A stretch of DNA of 64,000 nt from AV80 sp035536995 (GTDB lineage Bacteria; Verrucomicrobiota; Verrucomicrobiia; Chthoniobacterales; UBA10450), in NCBI GenBank assembly GCA_035536995.1, contig DATLNB010000047.1, positions 1 to 64,000 of the forward strand, read 5' to 3'. Made by a program: the position numbers and the translations under genes. Below, piece after piece: positions 45,028 through 54,071 of this stretch. The stretch's first letter is position 1. Each line of letters begins with the position of its first letter. The notes under the pieces are model-generated. The model was given only the letters and a program-made list of their open reading frames with translations, had not been told where the DNA came from and searched no databases.

Positions 45028-45516
45028 ATGGAAATTCTTTGGTGGCTGATCGCGATTGTCCTCATGGCGGTCGGGTTGATCGGGACGGTCCTGCCGCTGG
45101 TGCCGGGCTCGATCGTCATCCTTGCGGCCGCGATCCTTCACCAGATGATGGTCGGGCCAGGGAAAAGCCTCGGCTGGTGGAATATTGCCGGGCTTGGTCT
45201 GCTGACTTTGCTTTCCTATGCCCTGGAATTTGGCAGCGGATACTTTGGCGCGAAACGGTTCGGGGCCACGAAGTGGGGAACGTTCGGCGCTGTGATCGGA
45301 ACTATCGTCGGCGTGTTTTATCCCTTCCCTGGTCTGCTGGTCGGCCCACTTCTGGGAGCGATCGCCGGCGAGCTCATCGCGGGCAAGAAGCTGGTCAAGG
45401 CCGGCCGCGCAGGGTGGGGGACGGTCCTTGGCAACATCGCGGGCATAATCGCCAAATTGCTGGTCGCGCTGGCAATGGTCTGCTGGTTCCTCCTCACCGT
45501 GCCGGCGCCGTTTTGA
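45028..45516 (+). CDS. DUF456 integral membrane protein
   Basis: A 162-residue hydrophobic protein with four to five membrane helices, opening with WWLIAIVLMAVGLIGTVLPLVPG and containing the glycine-rich pair GYFGAKRFGATKWGTFGAVIG and GPLLGAIAGELIAG that define DUF456. Function unknown in the family. A GGAGGA ribosome site lies about 15 bases upstream. A DUF4186 gene follows after 6 bases in the same direction. Confidence 0.92.
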   Translation: MEILWWLIAIVLMAVGLIGTVLPLVPGSIVILAAAILHQMMVGPGKSLGWWNIAGLGLLTLLSYALEFGSGYFGAKRFGATKWGTFGAVIGTIVGVFYPFPGLLVGPLLGAIAGELIAGKKLVKAGRAGWGTVLGNIAGIIAKLLVALAMVCWFLLTVPAPF

Positions 45517-45522
45517 TTTTGC

Positions 45523-45927
45523 ATGCGGGACCCCGCCGAGCTGTTTCTCGACCTCGCGAAATCGAAGTTCCGGTCGCGTCGTCATTTGAATGCCGAAGAA
45601 CGCGAATATCTGGCTCGTCGCGGACTCGACACCGTGCTCAAGCACGCAGCAGAGTTCATTGAAACTCGGTTAGCGCCGCGCCTCCCGGCAAACGACGGCC
45701 GGCAAACTCCATGGCGCAATCACCCGGTCTTTGTTGCGCAGCATGCCACCGCCACGTGTTGCCGCGGATGTCTGGCAAAGTGGCACCGGATTCCGAGAGG
45801 CCGCGAGATGACAGCGGAGGAACAGGGTTACGCCGTGGACATCATTGGTCGCTGGCTGACTACTGAAATGGATCGACCGGTGCCGAGGCGGAGGCTTCAG
45901 TCGGAGACGCCAGACCTGTTCGATTAA
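45523..45927 (+). CDS. DUF4186 protein
   Basis: A 134-residue protein of the DUF4186 family, recognisable by FRSRRHLNAEEREYL, NHPVFVAQHATATCCRGCLAKWHRIPRGREM and GYAVDIIGRWL. The CCxxC group suggests a metal site. Function unknown. It lies 6 bases after DUF456 and just before rnpB. Confidence 0.92.
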   Translation: MRDPAELFLDLAKSKFRSRRHLNAEEREYLARRGLDTVLKHAAEFIETRLAPRLPANDGRQTPWRNHPVFVAQHATATCCRGCLAKWHRIPRGREMTAEEQGYAVDIIGRWLTTEMDRPVPRRRLQSETPDLFD

Positions 45928-45953
45928 GTGCCGTCCTGTGGTAAACTCGGCGC

Positions 45954-46380
45954 GATGGCAGATGATCGCTGACGCGGCCCGCTTTGCGGGGCGCGTGAGA
46001 GGAAAGTCCGAACACCATACGGCGGCATGCCGCGGAAAACACGCGGGCGGCGTTCGCGCAAGCGGGCGCTGACGGAAAGTGTCACAGAAAAGACACCGCC
46101 GGTTCTTTGGCAACAAAGCACAGGTAAGGTTGAAAAGGCGAGGTAAGAGCTCACCGCTCGCGGAGCAATCCGCGGGGCAGGAAAAACCCCATGTGGTGCA
46201 AGACAAAACAGAGGGAGGCCAGCCGGGCCGTCGACCTCGGGTATAGTCGCATCACGGTGACCTGTAGCGGCGGTCTATGACCGCCGACGCAAGTCGCCGG
46301 GCGGTTCACGCAAGTGAGCTGAGATAAATGATCATCACGTCCCGCGTCTGCGGGACGACAGAATTCGGCTTATCGCCATC
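45954..46380 (+). ncRNA. rnpB: RNase P RNA, bacterial type A
   Basis: Catalytic RNA that removes the 5' leader of pre-tRNAs. The ends pair (GATGGC at 45954-45959 with GCCATC at 46375-46380, helix P1). The conserved core elements GAGGAAAGTCC at about 46008, ACAGAA at 46083 and 46369, and GAGATAAATGATCATC near 46321 are present, as is the 3' TTCGGCTTAT. One peripheral helix (about 46268-46286) is a perfect CGGCGGTC/GACCGCCG hairpin that resembles an intergenic palindrome found elsewhere in this window. Length about 427 bases. Confidence 0.95.
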
Positions 46381-46385
46381 AAAAT

Positions 46386-46417
46386 GAAGGGCGCTTTCGG
46401 AAACGAAGGCGCCCTTC
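46386..46417. terminator. Strong hairpin after rnpB / end of aminotransferase gene
   Basis: A 14-pair stem (GAAGGGCGCTTTCG with CGAAGGCGCCCTTC, one G-T pair) closed by a GAAA tetraloop. On the minus strand it is followed by TTTT, fitting termination of the aminotransferase gene; it also lies 5 bases after the end of rnpB. Confidence 0.85.
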
Positions 46418-46428
46418 CGCTTGTGCGC

Positions 46429-47508
46429 CTACGAGCGTTCGAGGACCTGGTCGAGGGAGTCGAGCAAACCTCCCACCGTCTCTTCAGTTTCGTCGCCCAT
46501 ATTGGAAAGGCGAAACGTCTGTCCTTTGATCTTGCCGTAGCCGGGATCGATCACGAGATGGTGTTTCTCGCGCAGATCACGCGCGAGTTGCGGGACGTCG
46601 ATGCCGCGGCTGTTTCGGACGCAGGTGAGGGTCTTTGAGCGGTAACTGTCCTTCGCGAAGAACTCAAAGCCACGCTCGCGAACCCAATCATGGACGAGAG
46701 CGTTCGTTTTGGCGTGGCGATCGTAACGGCTCGCCAGACCTTCGCTGAAAATATCCTCGAGCTTGGATTCGAGCGCGTGGATGTGAGCAATGCTCGGGGT
46801 CGTGGGGGTCATGTCGTTTTCCTGGTTCTTTTTGAATTCGAGGAAGTCGAAGTAGTAACCGCGGTCTTTTTGTTGTTCCGCTCGCGCAAAAGCTTTTTCC
46901 GACACGGAAAAGAGAGAAAAGCCGGGCGGCAAGGCGAGGGCCTTTTGACTGCCGGTGAGGAGCACGTCGATCCCGAGCTCATCCATCGCGATGGGCACCG
47001 CGGAAAACGACGAAACACTGTCAACGATCAGGAGGACGTCGGAATATTTGCGAACAACTTCGCAGATATCGCCCAGCGGATTCACCACCCCGGTCGAGGT
47101 CTCGTTGTGAATCAGGGTGACCGCGTCACAATCGCCGGTCGCGAGTTTTTGATCGAGCGCCGTCGGGTCGATATGTTGTCCCCACTCGACCTGGAGTGGC
47201 TCGGCGGCTTTTCCGCAGCGGCGGCTGACATCGAGCCATTTGTCGGAGAACGCGCCGCACATGCAGTTGAGGACGCGGCGGGAAACCAGATTGCGGATGG
47301 ATGCTTCCATCACGCCCCAGGCAGATGAGCTGGAAAGCAAGACCGGCTGTTTGGTCCCGAACAGGGTCTGGAGACGAGGGAGGATTGCCCGATAAAGCTC
47401 ACGGAAGGCTTCGCCGCGATGGCCGATCATCGGCCTACAAAAGGCGGCCCAGGTTTTGGGCGAAACTTCCACCGGACCGGGAATGAAGAGCTTGTCGTGC
47501 GAAGGCAT
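46429..47508 (-). CDS. Class V PLP aminotransferase (alanine-glyoxylate/serine-pyruvate type)
   Basis: A 359-residue PLP enzyme. The opening FIPGPVEVSP, the HRGEAFREL helix, DSVSSFSAVPI and the Schiff-base Lys189 in LLTGSQKALALPPGF match the alanine-glyoxylate / serine-pyruvate aminotransferase group (also called soluble hydrogenase small-subunit-like). Substrate pair cannot be fixed: alanine-glyoxylate, serine-glyoxylate or serine-pyruvate are all possible, and no serA or glyA is adjacent. It ends at the hairpin next to rnpB and appears monocistronic. Confidence 0.92.
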   Translation of the reverse strand: MPSHDKLFIPGPVEVSPKTWAAFCRPMIGHRGEAFRELYRAILPRLQTLFGTKQPVLLSSSSAWGVMEASIRNLVSRRVLNCMCGAFSDKWLDVSRRCGKAAEPLQVEWGQHIDPTALDQKLATGDCDAVTLIHNETSTGVVNPLGDICEVVRKYSDVLLIVDSVSSFSAVPIAMDELGIDVLLTGSQKALALPPGFSLFSVSEKAFARAEQQKDRGYYFDFLEFKKNQENDMTPTTPSIAHIHALESKLEDIFSEGLASRYDRHAKTNALVHDWVRERGFEFFAKDSYRSKTLTCVRNSRGIDVPQLARDLREKHHLVIDPGYGKIKGQTFRLSNMGDETEETVGGLLDSLDQVLERS

Positions 47509-47570
47509 CGGGGCGAACCCTGCTCCGCATGCCTACGGCGGGCAAGCCTCGAACTCTCCGACGCTCCGCT

Positions 47571-48083
47571 CTACCTCTCTTTCTTGATGAAACTGATGTC
47601 GCCGCTTCGTTCGAGCCGGGCGATCTTTATCGCGGAAAGGTCTTCCGTTCTGGCGGTGAGGTGCAGGTCTTCATCGAAGTCGTGCTTCGAAACCAGCGTC
47701 TGCTTCATCTTCTCCCAGTCGATTTCGCCATTTCTGGCCAGGGTAACCGGCTGCCCTTTGAGGAGCTTGCCGAACCAGTGCCATTTGTACGCCCCAAGGG
47801 CACAAGCCCGATGGATCAGCATGAGGACCACACTCGCGGCGATCGTATTGAAAAATGGGGCGGGACCGTTAATGGCACGCGAAAGCATCGAGCCGATGAA
47901 GACGATGAAGATTGCGTCGAAAGCCGTTTTTTCTGCGAGCGAGCGCCGATCGCCAAGGCGTACGATAACCAGTGCGGCAAAGAAGATGACCAGGCCGCGC
48001 AGGGAAATCTGAAGAAGGGTTAATTCAGTCGCCTTGTTGTCCGGTCCGAAAATCGCGAGGAAAAATTCTTGGAGCGCGTTCAT
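47571..48083 (-). CDS. DUF421 (YetF-like) membrane protein
   Basis: A 170-residue protein with three N-terminal membrane helices (about 22-42, 52-72, 78-98) and a small cytoplasmic domain, the layout of DUF421/YetF. Family marks: RGLVIFFAALVIVRLGDRR, FDAIFIVFIGSMLSRAING, and RNGEIDWEKMKQTLVSKHDF. It is slightly shorter than typical members, and the C-terminal domain is reduced. Function unknown; some Bacillus members are linked to spores. Confidence 0.88.
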   Translation of the reverse strand: MNALQEFFLAIFGPDNKATELTLLQISLRGLVIFFAALVIVRLGDRRSLAEKTAFDAIFIVFIGSMLSRAINGPAPFFNTIAASVVLMLIHRACALGAYKWHWFGKLLKGQPVTLARNGEIDWEKMKQTLVSKHDFDEDLHLTARTEDLSAIKIARLERSGDISFIKKER

Positions 48084-48197
48084 GAAAATGCTTCGCCGGA
48101 AGGGACCGACATGCGCGTATCGTTCCGGAGGACGGGATAAATCCGGCGCTGCGGCGAGAAGCGTTTCGTCTGAAACCTAACGACTGAGGAGGAAAAA

Positions 48198-48446
48198 ATG
48201 CCACAAGGCGACAAGTCGAGTTACACGTCGAAACAGAAACGGAAAGCGGAGCACATCGAAGAAAGCTACGAGGAACGCGGAGTTTCGAAAAAGGAGGCCG
48301 AAAAACGGGCGTGGGCCACGGTTAACAAGTCGGACAAAGGGGGCAAGAAAAGCGGCTCAGGCCGGGGCAAGAAGAGCAGCAAGGCGCCTTCACGCAAAGG
48401 GGGAAAGAAAGGCGGCAAGAAATCCGGCGGGAAAAAGAAGCGCTAA
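48198..48446 (+). CDS. Small basic protein, plasmid-stabilisation-protein-like
   Basis: An 82-residue protein whose first half (MPQGDKSSYTSKQKRKAEHI, ESYEERGVSKKEAEKRAWATVNK) matches a family widespread in soil bacteria and often annotated as plasmid stabilisation protein without proof. The second half is an extreme Lys/Gly/Ser tail (GKKSGGKKKR type) expected to bind nucleic acid. A strong AGGAGG ribosome site lies 5 bases before the ATG. Confidence 0.85.
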   Translation: MPQGDKSSYTSKQKRKAEHIEESYEERGVSKKEAEKRAWATVNKSDKGGKKSGSGRGKKSSKAPSRKGGKKGGKKSGGKKKR

Positions 48447-48492
48447 AGGCGCTTTAAGTTGAGGCAGCGAGCCGCCGCGTGTTTGCTTCTCC

Positions 48493-49101
48493 ATGCCCGC
48501 AAAGAATTCAGACCTCCACGGCAGCGCGCCGGACAAATCCGATGTTGCGCTGGTGCTGATCGACGTCATCAACGACCTCGATTTCCCGGAGGCGGGTCAA
48601 CTGCTCCGATATGCGCGGCCGATGGCGCGGAAACTCGTCCGGCTGAAGAAGCGGGCGAAAGAGGCCGGAATTCCCGTCATCTACGTGAACGATAACTTCG
48701 GCCGCTGGCGCTCCGACTTTCGCCGGCAGGTCAGGCATTGTCTCGAAGAACAATCCCGCGGCCACGAAATGGTCGCGCTCCTTCAACCCGACGAAGACGA
48801 CTATTTCGTCCTGAAGCCCAAGCACTCCGGCTTCTTTTCGACGACTCTCGATACTCTGCTCCGTTATCTCGGGTCGAAAAAACTCATTCTCACGGGGCTC
48901 GCCGGCAATTTCTGTGTCCTGTTCACCGCGAACGATGCCTACATGCGGGACTATGAGCTCATCATTCCCTCCGATTGCACGGCCTCAAATACCGCGGAGG
49001 AAAATCGCCAGGCTCTTGGCTTGATGAGAAAATTTCTGAAAGCCGATACGCGTCCTTCGGCGAAACTGCGCCTGGCGCGGGCGCGAAAACGCGGGCGCTA
49101 A
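48493..49101 (+). CDS. Isochorismatase-family cysteine hydrolase
   Basis: A 202-residue alpha/beta hydrolase with the complete catalytic triad: Asp24 (LIDVINDLDF), Lys110 (LKPKHSGFFST) and Cys141 (GNFCVLFTANDAY). Family members hydrolyse isochorismate, nicotinamide, ureidoacrylate or related amides; the substrate here is not indicated. The C-terminal tail is Arg/Lys-rich. The gene overlaps the convergent DUF3072 gene by 4 bases. Confidence 0.92.
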   Translation: MPAKNSDLHGSAPDKSDVALVLIDVINDLDFPEAGQLLRYARPMARKLVRLKKRAKEAGIPVIYVNDNFGRWRSDFRRQVRHCLEEQSRGHEMVALLQPDEDDYFVLKPKHSGFFSTTLDTLLRYLGSKKLILTGLAGNFCVLFTANDAYMRDYELIIPSDCTASNTAEENRQALGLMRKFLKADTRPSAKLRLARARKRGR

Positions 49102-49319
49102 CCGGACTTACCGCGTCCCGTTTTCGCCTGAAGCTCGTCGATCCGCTTTGAGGCCGCGGCCTTCGTCAGGGAATCGTCAAACTCTTCCTTGGCCTCACGG
49201 CAGAGAGTTTGGAGGTAGGAACGCTGCGGGCCAGTCATCGGCTCATCGCCGGTCGTCCATTCTTCCGGGTCTTTCTCCGGGTTTTGGGAGGGAGGGGTTT
49301 GGTCTTGCTCGGCCATCAA
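49098..49319 (-). CDS. DUF3072 small protein
   Basis: A 73-residue acidic protein with the DUF3072 signature (EWTTGDEPMTGPQRSYLQTL, then a helix ending SKRIDELQAKTGRG). Function unknown. It is convergent with the isochorismatase-family gene. Confidence 0.88.
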   Translation of the reverse strand: MMAEQDQTPPSQNPEKDPEEWTTGDEPMTGPQRSYLQTLCREAKEEFDDSLTKAAASKRIDELQAKTGRGKSG

Positions 49320-49444
49320 GGGAAAATCGCAGGAGATGGCTGCCGCGGACTTACCGGCTTGCGCTTGCGCCGGAAACTATCGCGTGGCATAGACCAAGCC
49401 TCCCGCGCCTCCGGAGGGTTAGGACCGGGGCCTTTTCGCCGATT

Positions 49445-50188
49445 ATGCCGATTGATACGACCACTGATGCCGTCCTGGAACGGGAAGTTTTTTGGGAACG
49501 TCATAAGACGGAAGTGATGATCGCGCTCGTCGCGATCCTTCTCGCGGCCGCGGCCTTTGGAGGTTATCGGCTTTATAGCGAACGACGCGCGAGCACTGCC
49601 GGGAACCTGCTGGCTGCGGCGAAGACGTCCGCCCAGTTCCAAAAGGTCATCGCGGATTACCCCAGTACCCCAGCCGGCGCGTCCGCGTATCTCCTTCTCG
49701 CCGACGCCCAACGAAGCGAGCAGAAATACAGCGAAGCAAACGCGACCCTTGAGACTTTCCTGCGCAAATTTCCTAAACACGAATTAGCCGGAACTGCGCG
49801 GCTCGGGATTGCGGGAAACCTCGAGGCGCTCGGACAGAAAGACGAGGCGCTCGCTGCCTACCAAAAGCTGGCCGCGAGTGAGCCGAAAGCGTTCGCCGCG
49901 CCGGTCGCGATGTACTCGCAGATTCACCTGCTTAAGGAAAAGAATCAGATCGCCGAGGCGCGCCGGATTTGCGAGACGATCATCACGCAGTATCGCGAAA
50001 GCCGTTTCGCTCCGGAGGCGACCTATCTGCTGAGAACGTTGAAGTTGCCAGCTCAACCGGCTGTATCTCCGTCACCGAGCGGGGCGCCCCCGAGTGCGCC
50101 TCCGCCATCGCAGACAGCGGCTCCGTCAGCAGCTGCTCCCCCGGCTCCGAACGCGCCAGCCCCCTCGGGCCCTCCGAAAAAGCCGTAA
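49445..50188 (+). CDS. YfgM-like single-pass membrane protein with TPR domain
   Basis: A 247-residue protein: short cytoplasmic N terminus, one membrane helix (about 25-43), then TPR-like repeats (about 50-195) and an Ala/Pro-rich tail (about 200-247). This layout and the YxxYxxRRASxA region resemble YfgM/TPR_21 proteins, which work with SecYEG or envelope chaperones. The frame extends upstream to 49148, but that stretch overlaps DUF3072 and is unlike protein; the ATG at 49445 is chosen. Confidence 0.85.
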   Translation: MPIDTTTDAVLEREVFWERHKTEVMIALVAILLAAAAFGGYRLYSERRASTAGNLLAAAKTSAQFQKVIADYPSTPAGASAYLLLADAQRSEQKYSEANATLETFLRKFPKHELAGTARLGIAGNLEALGQKDEALAAYQKLAASEPKAFAAPVAMYSQIHLLKEKNQIAEARRICETIITQYRESRFAPEATYLLRTLKLPAQPAVSPSPSGAPPSAPPPSQTAAPSAAAPPAPNAPAPSGPPKKP

Positions 50189-50258
50189 CCGCGGATAGCG
50201 GATTAGCTGCTCGACAGATGACTGTCGCCCTGACCGGGGACTCCGAGCGTGAGCCGGC

Positions 50259-50654
50259 TTAGCGCTTCGAGAACTGGAAGCGCTTCCGCGCTCCGGGCTG
50301 TCCCGATTTCTTGCGCTCTTTCATCCGGGGATCGCGGCGAAGGAGGCCCTCGGCCTTGAGCGTGCCGCGGAGATTTGCATCGACCAGCAAGAGCGCCCGG
50401 GAAATCGCCAGACGCGCTGCCCCGGCCTGGCCAGTCGCGCCGCCGCCGGTTGTGTTGATCGAAAGATCGTAAGAGTTCGCAAGTTTTACCACCTGAAGCG
50501 GCTGTAAGACTGTGTTTTGAAGGGGGATGGTCGGGAAATAATCCTCAAAACTTTTGCCGTTAACGTCGATCTTGCCGTTGCCCGGCATCATTCGGATACG
50601 GGCGACGGAGGTCTTGCGGCGACCGGTAGCAATAAATTCCTGCGTTTCAGCCAT
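50259..50654 (-). CDS. rpsI: 30S ribosomal protein S9
   Basis: 131 residues with the full S9 pattern: ATGRRKTSVARIRMMPGNGK, GGGATGQAGAARLAISRAL and the ending DPRMKERKKSGQPGARKRFQFSKR-type tail whose terminal Lys-Arg reaches the ribosomal P site. It follows rplM by 8 bases, the standard rplM-rpsI operon. Confidence 0.98.
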   Translation of the reverse strand: MAETQEFIATGRRKTSVARIRMMPGNGKIDVNGKSFEDYFPTIPLQNTVLQPLQVVKLANSYDLSINTTGGGATGQAGAARLAISRALLLVDANLRGTLKAEGLLRRDPRMKERKKSGQPGARKRFQFSKR

Positions 50655-50662
50655 GGGAAATC

Positions 50663-51091
50663 CTAGAATGAGACCGCGGTGGGTTGCTGCGCGGTGTGCG
50701 GGTGCAGATCGCCGCGGTAAACCTTGAGCTTGCGGTAAACCGATCGGCCGAGCTTGGTGTGCGGGATCATTCCCCGGATGGCGCGCTCCACGAGCAATTC
50801 GGGATGACGAACACGGCGGGCCTTTACGTTCTCGGTTTTATGTCCGCCCACGTAACCGGAGAAGCTCATGAACGATTTCTGATCCTCTTTCTTTCCGGTC
50901 AATCGGACCTTCTCGGCGTTGATCACGACAACGAAATCGCCGGTATCCACATGCGGGGTAAAAATCGCTTTTTCTTTTCCGCGCAACAGGTTGGCGGCTT
51001 TAACGGCGACCTGGCCGAGGACCTGGTTCCTGGCGTCGATGATCCACCACTTGCGTGGGACTTCGGTAGCTTTTGCGGAAAACGTCTTCAT
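50663..51091 (-). CDS. rplM: 50S ribosomal protein L13
   Basis: 142 residues beginning MKTFSAKATEVPRKWWIIDA, with LGQVAVKAANLLRGK, GDFVVVINAEKVRLTG and the RGMIPHTKLGRSV motif. The frame continues upstream to 51256, but L13 proteins begin at this position, so the ATG at 51091 is used. First gene of the rplM-rpsI operon. Confidence 0.98.
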   Translation of the reverse strand: MKTFSAKATEVPRKWWIIDARNQVLGQVAVKAANLLRGKEKAIFTPHVDTGDFVVVINAEKVRLTGKKEDQKSFMSFSGYVGGHKTENVKARRVRHPELLVERAIRGMIPHTKLGRSVYRKLKVYRGDLHPHTAQQPTAVSF

Positions 51092-51220
51092 CGGGAGCGG
51101 AAGGGCACGGAAAGTATGGGTGAACCGGTGGGGTGTCAACAGGATGTTGGGATGGGGACAGATCCGTTGAAAGCCGGTCCGCGGAATTGCCGGGGGCGGC
51201 CGGGTGGCACCGGGCGTGCT

Positions 51221-51226
51221 TATAAT
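51221..51226 (+). promoter_or_regulatory. Candidate -10 box for a leaderless CAP-domain transcript
   Basis: A consensus TATAAT lies 8 bases before the ATG at 51234, which would place transcription start on or next to the start codon. No convincing -35 box was seen at 16-18 base spacing, so this rests on the -10 match alone. Confidence 0.4.
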
Positions 51227-51233
51227 TTCTATA

Positions 51234-51899
51234 ATGCGCGCCTCTGTCATTTCCACTCTGATTGTTTCTTTTGTCGCCGGCTCGACCCTCCTCGGTTCCG
51301 ACCAAAAACAAGCGGATGAACCTTCGGGCCGCGCGGTAATCCGTGAAATGAATTTGGCCCGGCAAAACCCGGCGGCTTACGCAACTTATCTCCAGGAATC
51401 GCGCAGCCGGATTAGCGGCAACGTCCTCGTTCTTCCTGGCGGCACCCGATACCGGACGAAAGAAGGCACCCGGGCTATAGATGAAGCGATCCGATTCCTT
51501 CAGACCGCCCAACCGTTGCCGGCATTGACTTTGTCTCCTGGGATGAGCCGGGCTGCGGCGGACCACTGCGCGGATCAGGCTGGCGGCGGTTTCGGCCACG
51601 CGGGCCGGGACGGCAGCCACGCCGACACGCGTATCTCGCGCTATGGCACCTTATTGGGTGGCTGGGCCGAGAATGTTTCCTACGGCAAATCGTCCGCACG
51701 CGACGTCGTCCTGGCGCTCATAATCGACGACGGCCTGCCGGGCCGGAAACATCGGAAGAACATTTTCAATCCGAATTACAATTTCGCCGGAGCCGCTTTT
51801 GGTCGCCATGCCCGATTCGGAACCATGTGCAGCATGGATTTCGCGGGTGGATATGCCGAGCGCGGCGCGACGGATACGTTGGTCGCTCGGAACTTTTAA
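51234..51899 (+). CDS. Secreted CAP (SCP/PR1-like) domain protein
   Basis: A 221-residue exported protein: signal peptide about residues 1-22 (TLIVSFVAGSTLLG) and a CAP domain (about 35-195) with REMNLARQNPAAYA, the LTLSPGMSRAAADHCADQ helix, HADTRISRYGTLLGGWAENV and a CSMDFAGGY end. Cap-pocket His residues are partly visible (DHC, SHAD). Role unknown; CAP proteins are diverse. The frame starts at 51204, but the ATG at 51234 gives a good signal peptide. Confidence 0.9.
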   Translation: MRASVISTLIVSFVAGSTLLGSDQKQADEPSGRAVIREMNLARQNPAAYATYLQESRSRISGNVLVLPGGTRYRTKEGTRAIDEAIRFLQTAQPLPALTLSPGMSRAAADHCADQAGGGFGHAGRDGSHADTRISRYGTLLGGWAENVSYGKSSARDVVLALIIDDGLPGRKHRKNIFNPNYNFAGAAFGRHARFGTMCSMDFAGGYAERGATDTLVARNF

Positions 51900-51931
51900 C
51901 TCCTTGCCGCGCGCGCGGCGCTGTCTGTTCT

Positions 51932-52333
51932 TTAGCGGTGATCGCCTCGTTCCGCGCGCAGTTTGTCCAAGATCGGCTGGATAGAAGGATCAGCCCTCAA
52001 TAGCGCGGGCCGCATGATCTCGCGGAACTCTCGCCGGGCCTGGCGCAACCGTTCGCGGGCGGCCTGCACGGCCGGATCTTCCATCGCTTTGTGATGCGCA
52101 GCCCGAAGCCGGCTTCGTTCGTCTTCCGATAAGTTCGCCCACCGCGCCCGGCGCTCGTTACGAAAGGGCCGGTCGGGTCGGTCTGGCGGCTGCGCCAGGG
52201 CCAGGGGCGAAACGGTCAGCAACGCGGTTAGCACAAGGGTGAGGCGGTAAGCGATGTTCGCTTTTGTCCCTTTCAGTTCGAAGCTGGACCGGGGCGGAAG
52301 TTGCATGGGCATATGGAAATGGTCGCTGGTCAT
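51932..52333 (-). CDS. Small exported helical protein
   Basis: About 133 residues with a hydrophobic export segment (LTLVLTALLTVSPLALAQ) after a long N region, then an Arg/Glu/Ala-rich pair of helices (LSEDERSRLRAAHHKAMED, ARERLRQARREFREIM). The pattern recalls periplasmic Spy/CpxP-like chaperones or metal-resistance helical proteins but lacks their clear motifs. Several in-frame ATGs exist (52408, 52369, 52333); the one at 52333 clears the divergent proS start at 52368 and is preferred, with low certainty. Confidence 0.65.
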   Translation of the reverse strand: MTSDHFHMPMQLPPRSSFELKGTKANIAYRLTLVLTALLTVSPLALAQPPDRPDRPFRNERRARWANLSEDERSRLRAAHHKAMEDPAVQAARERLRQARREFREIMRPALLRADPSIQPILDKLRAERGDHR

Positions 52334-52367
52334 TTCATTTCGCCAAGCGTAATTTTCCCGCTTTCTC

Positions 52368-53912
52368 ATGGCCCAACCATCGAACGCTTCGAACAAAACC
52401 GCGATCACTCCGCGGCGCGACGAGGATTTTCCGGAATGGTATCAACAGGTGATCCGCGCCGCGGCCATGGCCGAACCTTCGGATGTTCGCGGGTGCATGG
52501 TGATTCGCCCATGGGGCTACGGAATCTGGGAAAACATGCAGCGCCAGCTCGACGCGATGTTTCGCGCGACCGGCCATCGGAACGCATACTTCCCCCTCTT
52601 CATTCCGCTCAGTTACATGGCGAAAGAGGCGGAGCACGTCGAGGGATTCGCGAAGGAATGTGCGGTAGTCACTCATAGCCGTCTCGAGGCAGATGCCGAT
52701 GGCAACCTCGTTCCTGCGAGCCCGCTGACCGAGCCGCTGGTCGTAAGGCCGACCTCGGAAACAATCATCGGCGCGACTTACGCGAAGTGGGTCCAGAGTT
52801 ATCGCGACCTGCCGATCCTGATCAACCAGTGGTGCAACGTCGTCCGCTGGGAAATGCGTCCGCGGATTTTCCTGCGGACAACCGAGTTCCTCTGGCAGGA
52901 AGGCCACACCGTCCACGAAAGCGAAGAAGAGGCGCGCGCCGAGACGAAGCAAATGCTCGATGTTTACGAAACTTTCGTGCGCGATCATCTGGCGGTCCCG
53001 GTATTCAGTGGCGAGAAATCAGAGAGCGAGCGTTTCCCGGGGGCGGTTCAAACCCTGTGCATCGAAGCGATGGTGCAGGATCGGAAAGCGATCCAGGCCG
53101 GGACGTCCCATTTCCTCGGCCAGAATTTTGCCCGGGCCAGCGGGATTCAATTTCAGAGCCGGTCCGGGACGCAAGAGCATGCCTGGACCACAAGCTGGGG
53201 AATGAGCACCCGGTTGATCGGCACCGTCATCATGGCCCACGCCGACGATGACGGCCTCGTCTTGCCTCCGCGAATCGCGCCCACTCATGTGGTGATTCTG
53301 CCAATCACGCCAAAAGAAGACACTCGGGCGCGGGTCCTGGAGGCGGCGGACAATCTCGCCGCGGAGCTACGTGCCCAGACGTTTTATGGAGCCCCGCTTG
53401 AGGTCGAAGTCGATCGCCGCGAGATCGGCGGCGGACAAAAGGCGTGGGAATGGGTGAAGAAAGGCGTGCCTCTGCGACTGGAAATCGGTCCCCGCGATTT
53501 GGAAGCCGGAACGGTTGCAGTCAGCCGCCGCGATCAACCGGTGAAAACGAAAGAGGCGATCCCTGCCACGGAGCTCGCTGGCCGGGTGGTCGATACATTG
53601 AAGGCGGTGCAGCAGGCTCTGTTCGATCGCGCGAAACAATTCCGCGATGCGCATACCCGGGAGATCAATTCGAAGGAGGAATTTTACGCATTCTTCACCC
53701 CGAAAGATTCCGGGAGACCCGAAATCCATGGCGGCTTCGCGCTCGCGCATTGGGACGGTTCGCGCGAGGTCGAAGAGAAGATCAAAAACGAGCTGAAGGT
53801 AACGATCCGGTGTATTCCGCTCGACGATCCTTCCAATCCGCCCCAGGCAGGGACCTGCCCTTTCACCGGGAACCCAAGCCCGCGGCGCGTCATCTGGGCG
53901 AAAGCTTATTAG
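52368..53912 (+). CDS. proS: Proline-tRNA ligase, eukaryote/archaeal-like short type
   Basis: A 514-residue class II aminoacyl-tRNA synthetase charging tRNA-Pro. Motif 2 (RWEMRPRIFLRTTEFLWQEGHT), motif 3 (WGMSTRLIGTVIMAHADDDG) and the C-terminal anticodon-binding and zinc-like domains are present. There is no editing (INS) insertion, which marks the short archaeal/eukaryotic type. Complete and intact; monocistronic by spacing. Confidence 0.97.
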   Translation: MAQPSNASNKTAITPRRDEDFPEWYQQVIRAAAMAEPSDVRGCMVIRPWGYGIWENMQRQLDAMFRATGHRNAYFPLFIPLSYMAKEAEHVEGFAKECAVVTHSRLEADADGNLVPASPLTEPLVVRPTSETIIGATYAKWVQSYRDLPILINQWCNVVRWEMRPRIFLRTTEFLWQEGHTVHESEEEARAETKQMLDVYETFVRDHLAVPVFSGEKSESERFPGAVQTLCIEAMVQDRKAIQAGTSHFLGQNFARASGIQFQSRSGTQEHAWTTSWGMSTRLIGTVIMAHADDDGLVLPPRIAPTHVVILPITPKEDTRARVLEAADNLAAELRAQTFYGAPLEVEVDRREIGGGQKAWEWVKKGVPLRLEIGPRDLEAGTVAVSRRDQPVKTKEAIPATELAGRVVDTLKAVQQALFDRAKQFRDAHTREINSKEEFYAFFTPKDSGRPEIHGGFALAHWDGSREVEEKIKNELKVTIRCIPLDDPSNPPQAGTCPFTGNPSPRRVIWAKAY

Positions 53913-54071
53913 GAGGGTTGGCGGCGCGCCACGCTGCGACCCGCCGGCGTCTGCCCCAGAGTAACGGTAATTCGCGACGCCGCGTAACCGCAGTTTTAGC
54001 AGACTCGAATATCGGCGGATCCGCCAGGATGCACGGTTGACGCGGAGAAAGGGTAGGTTTTATTCCGATGC

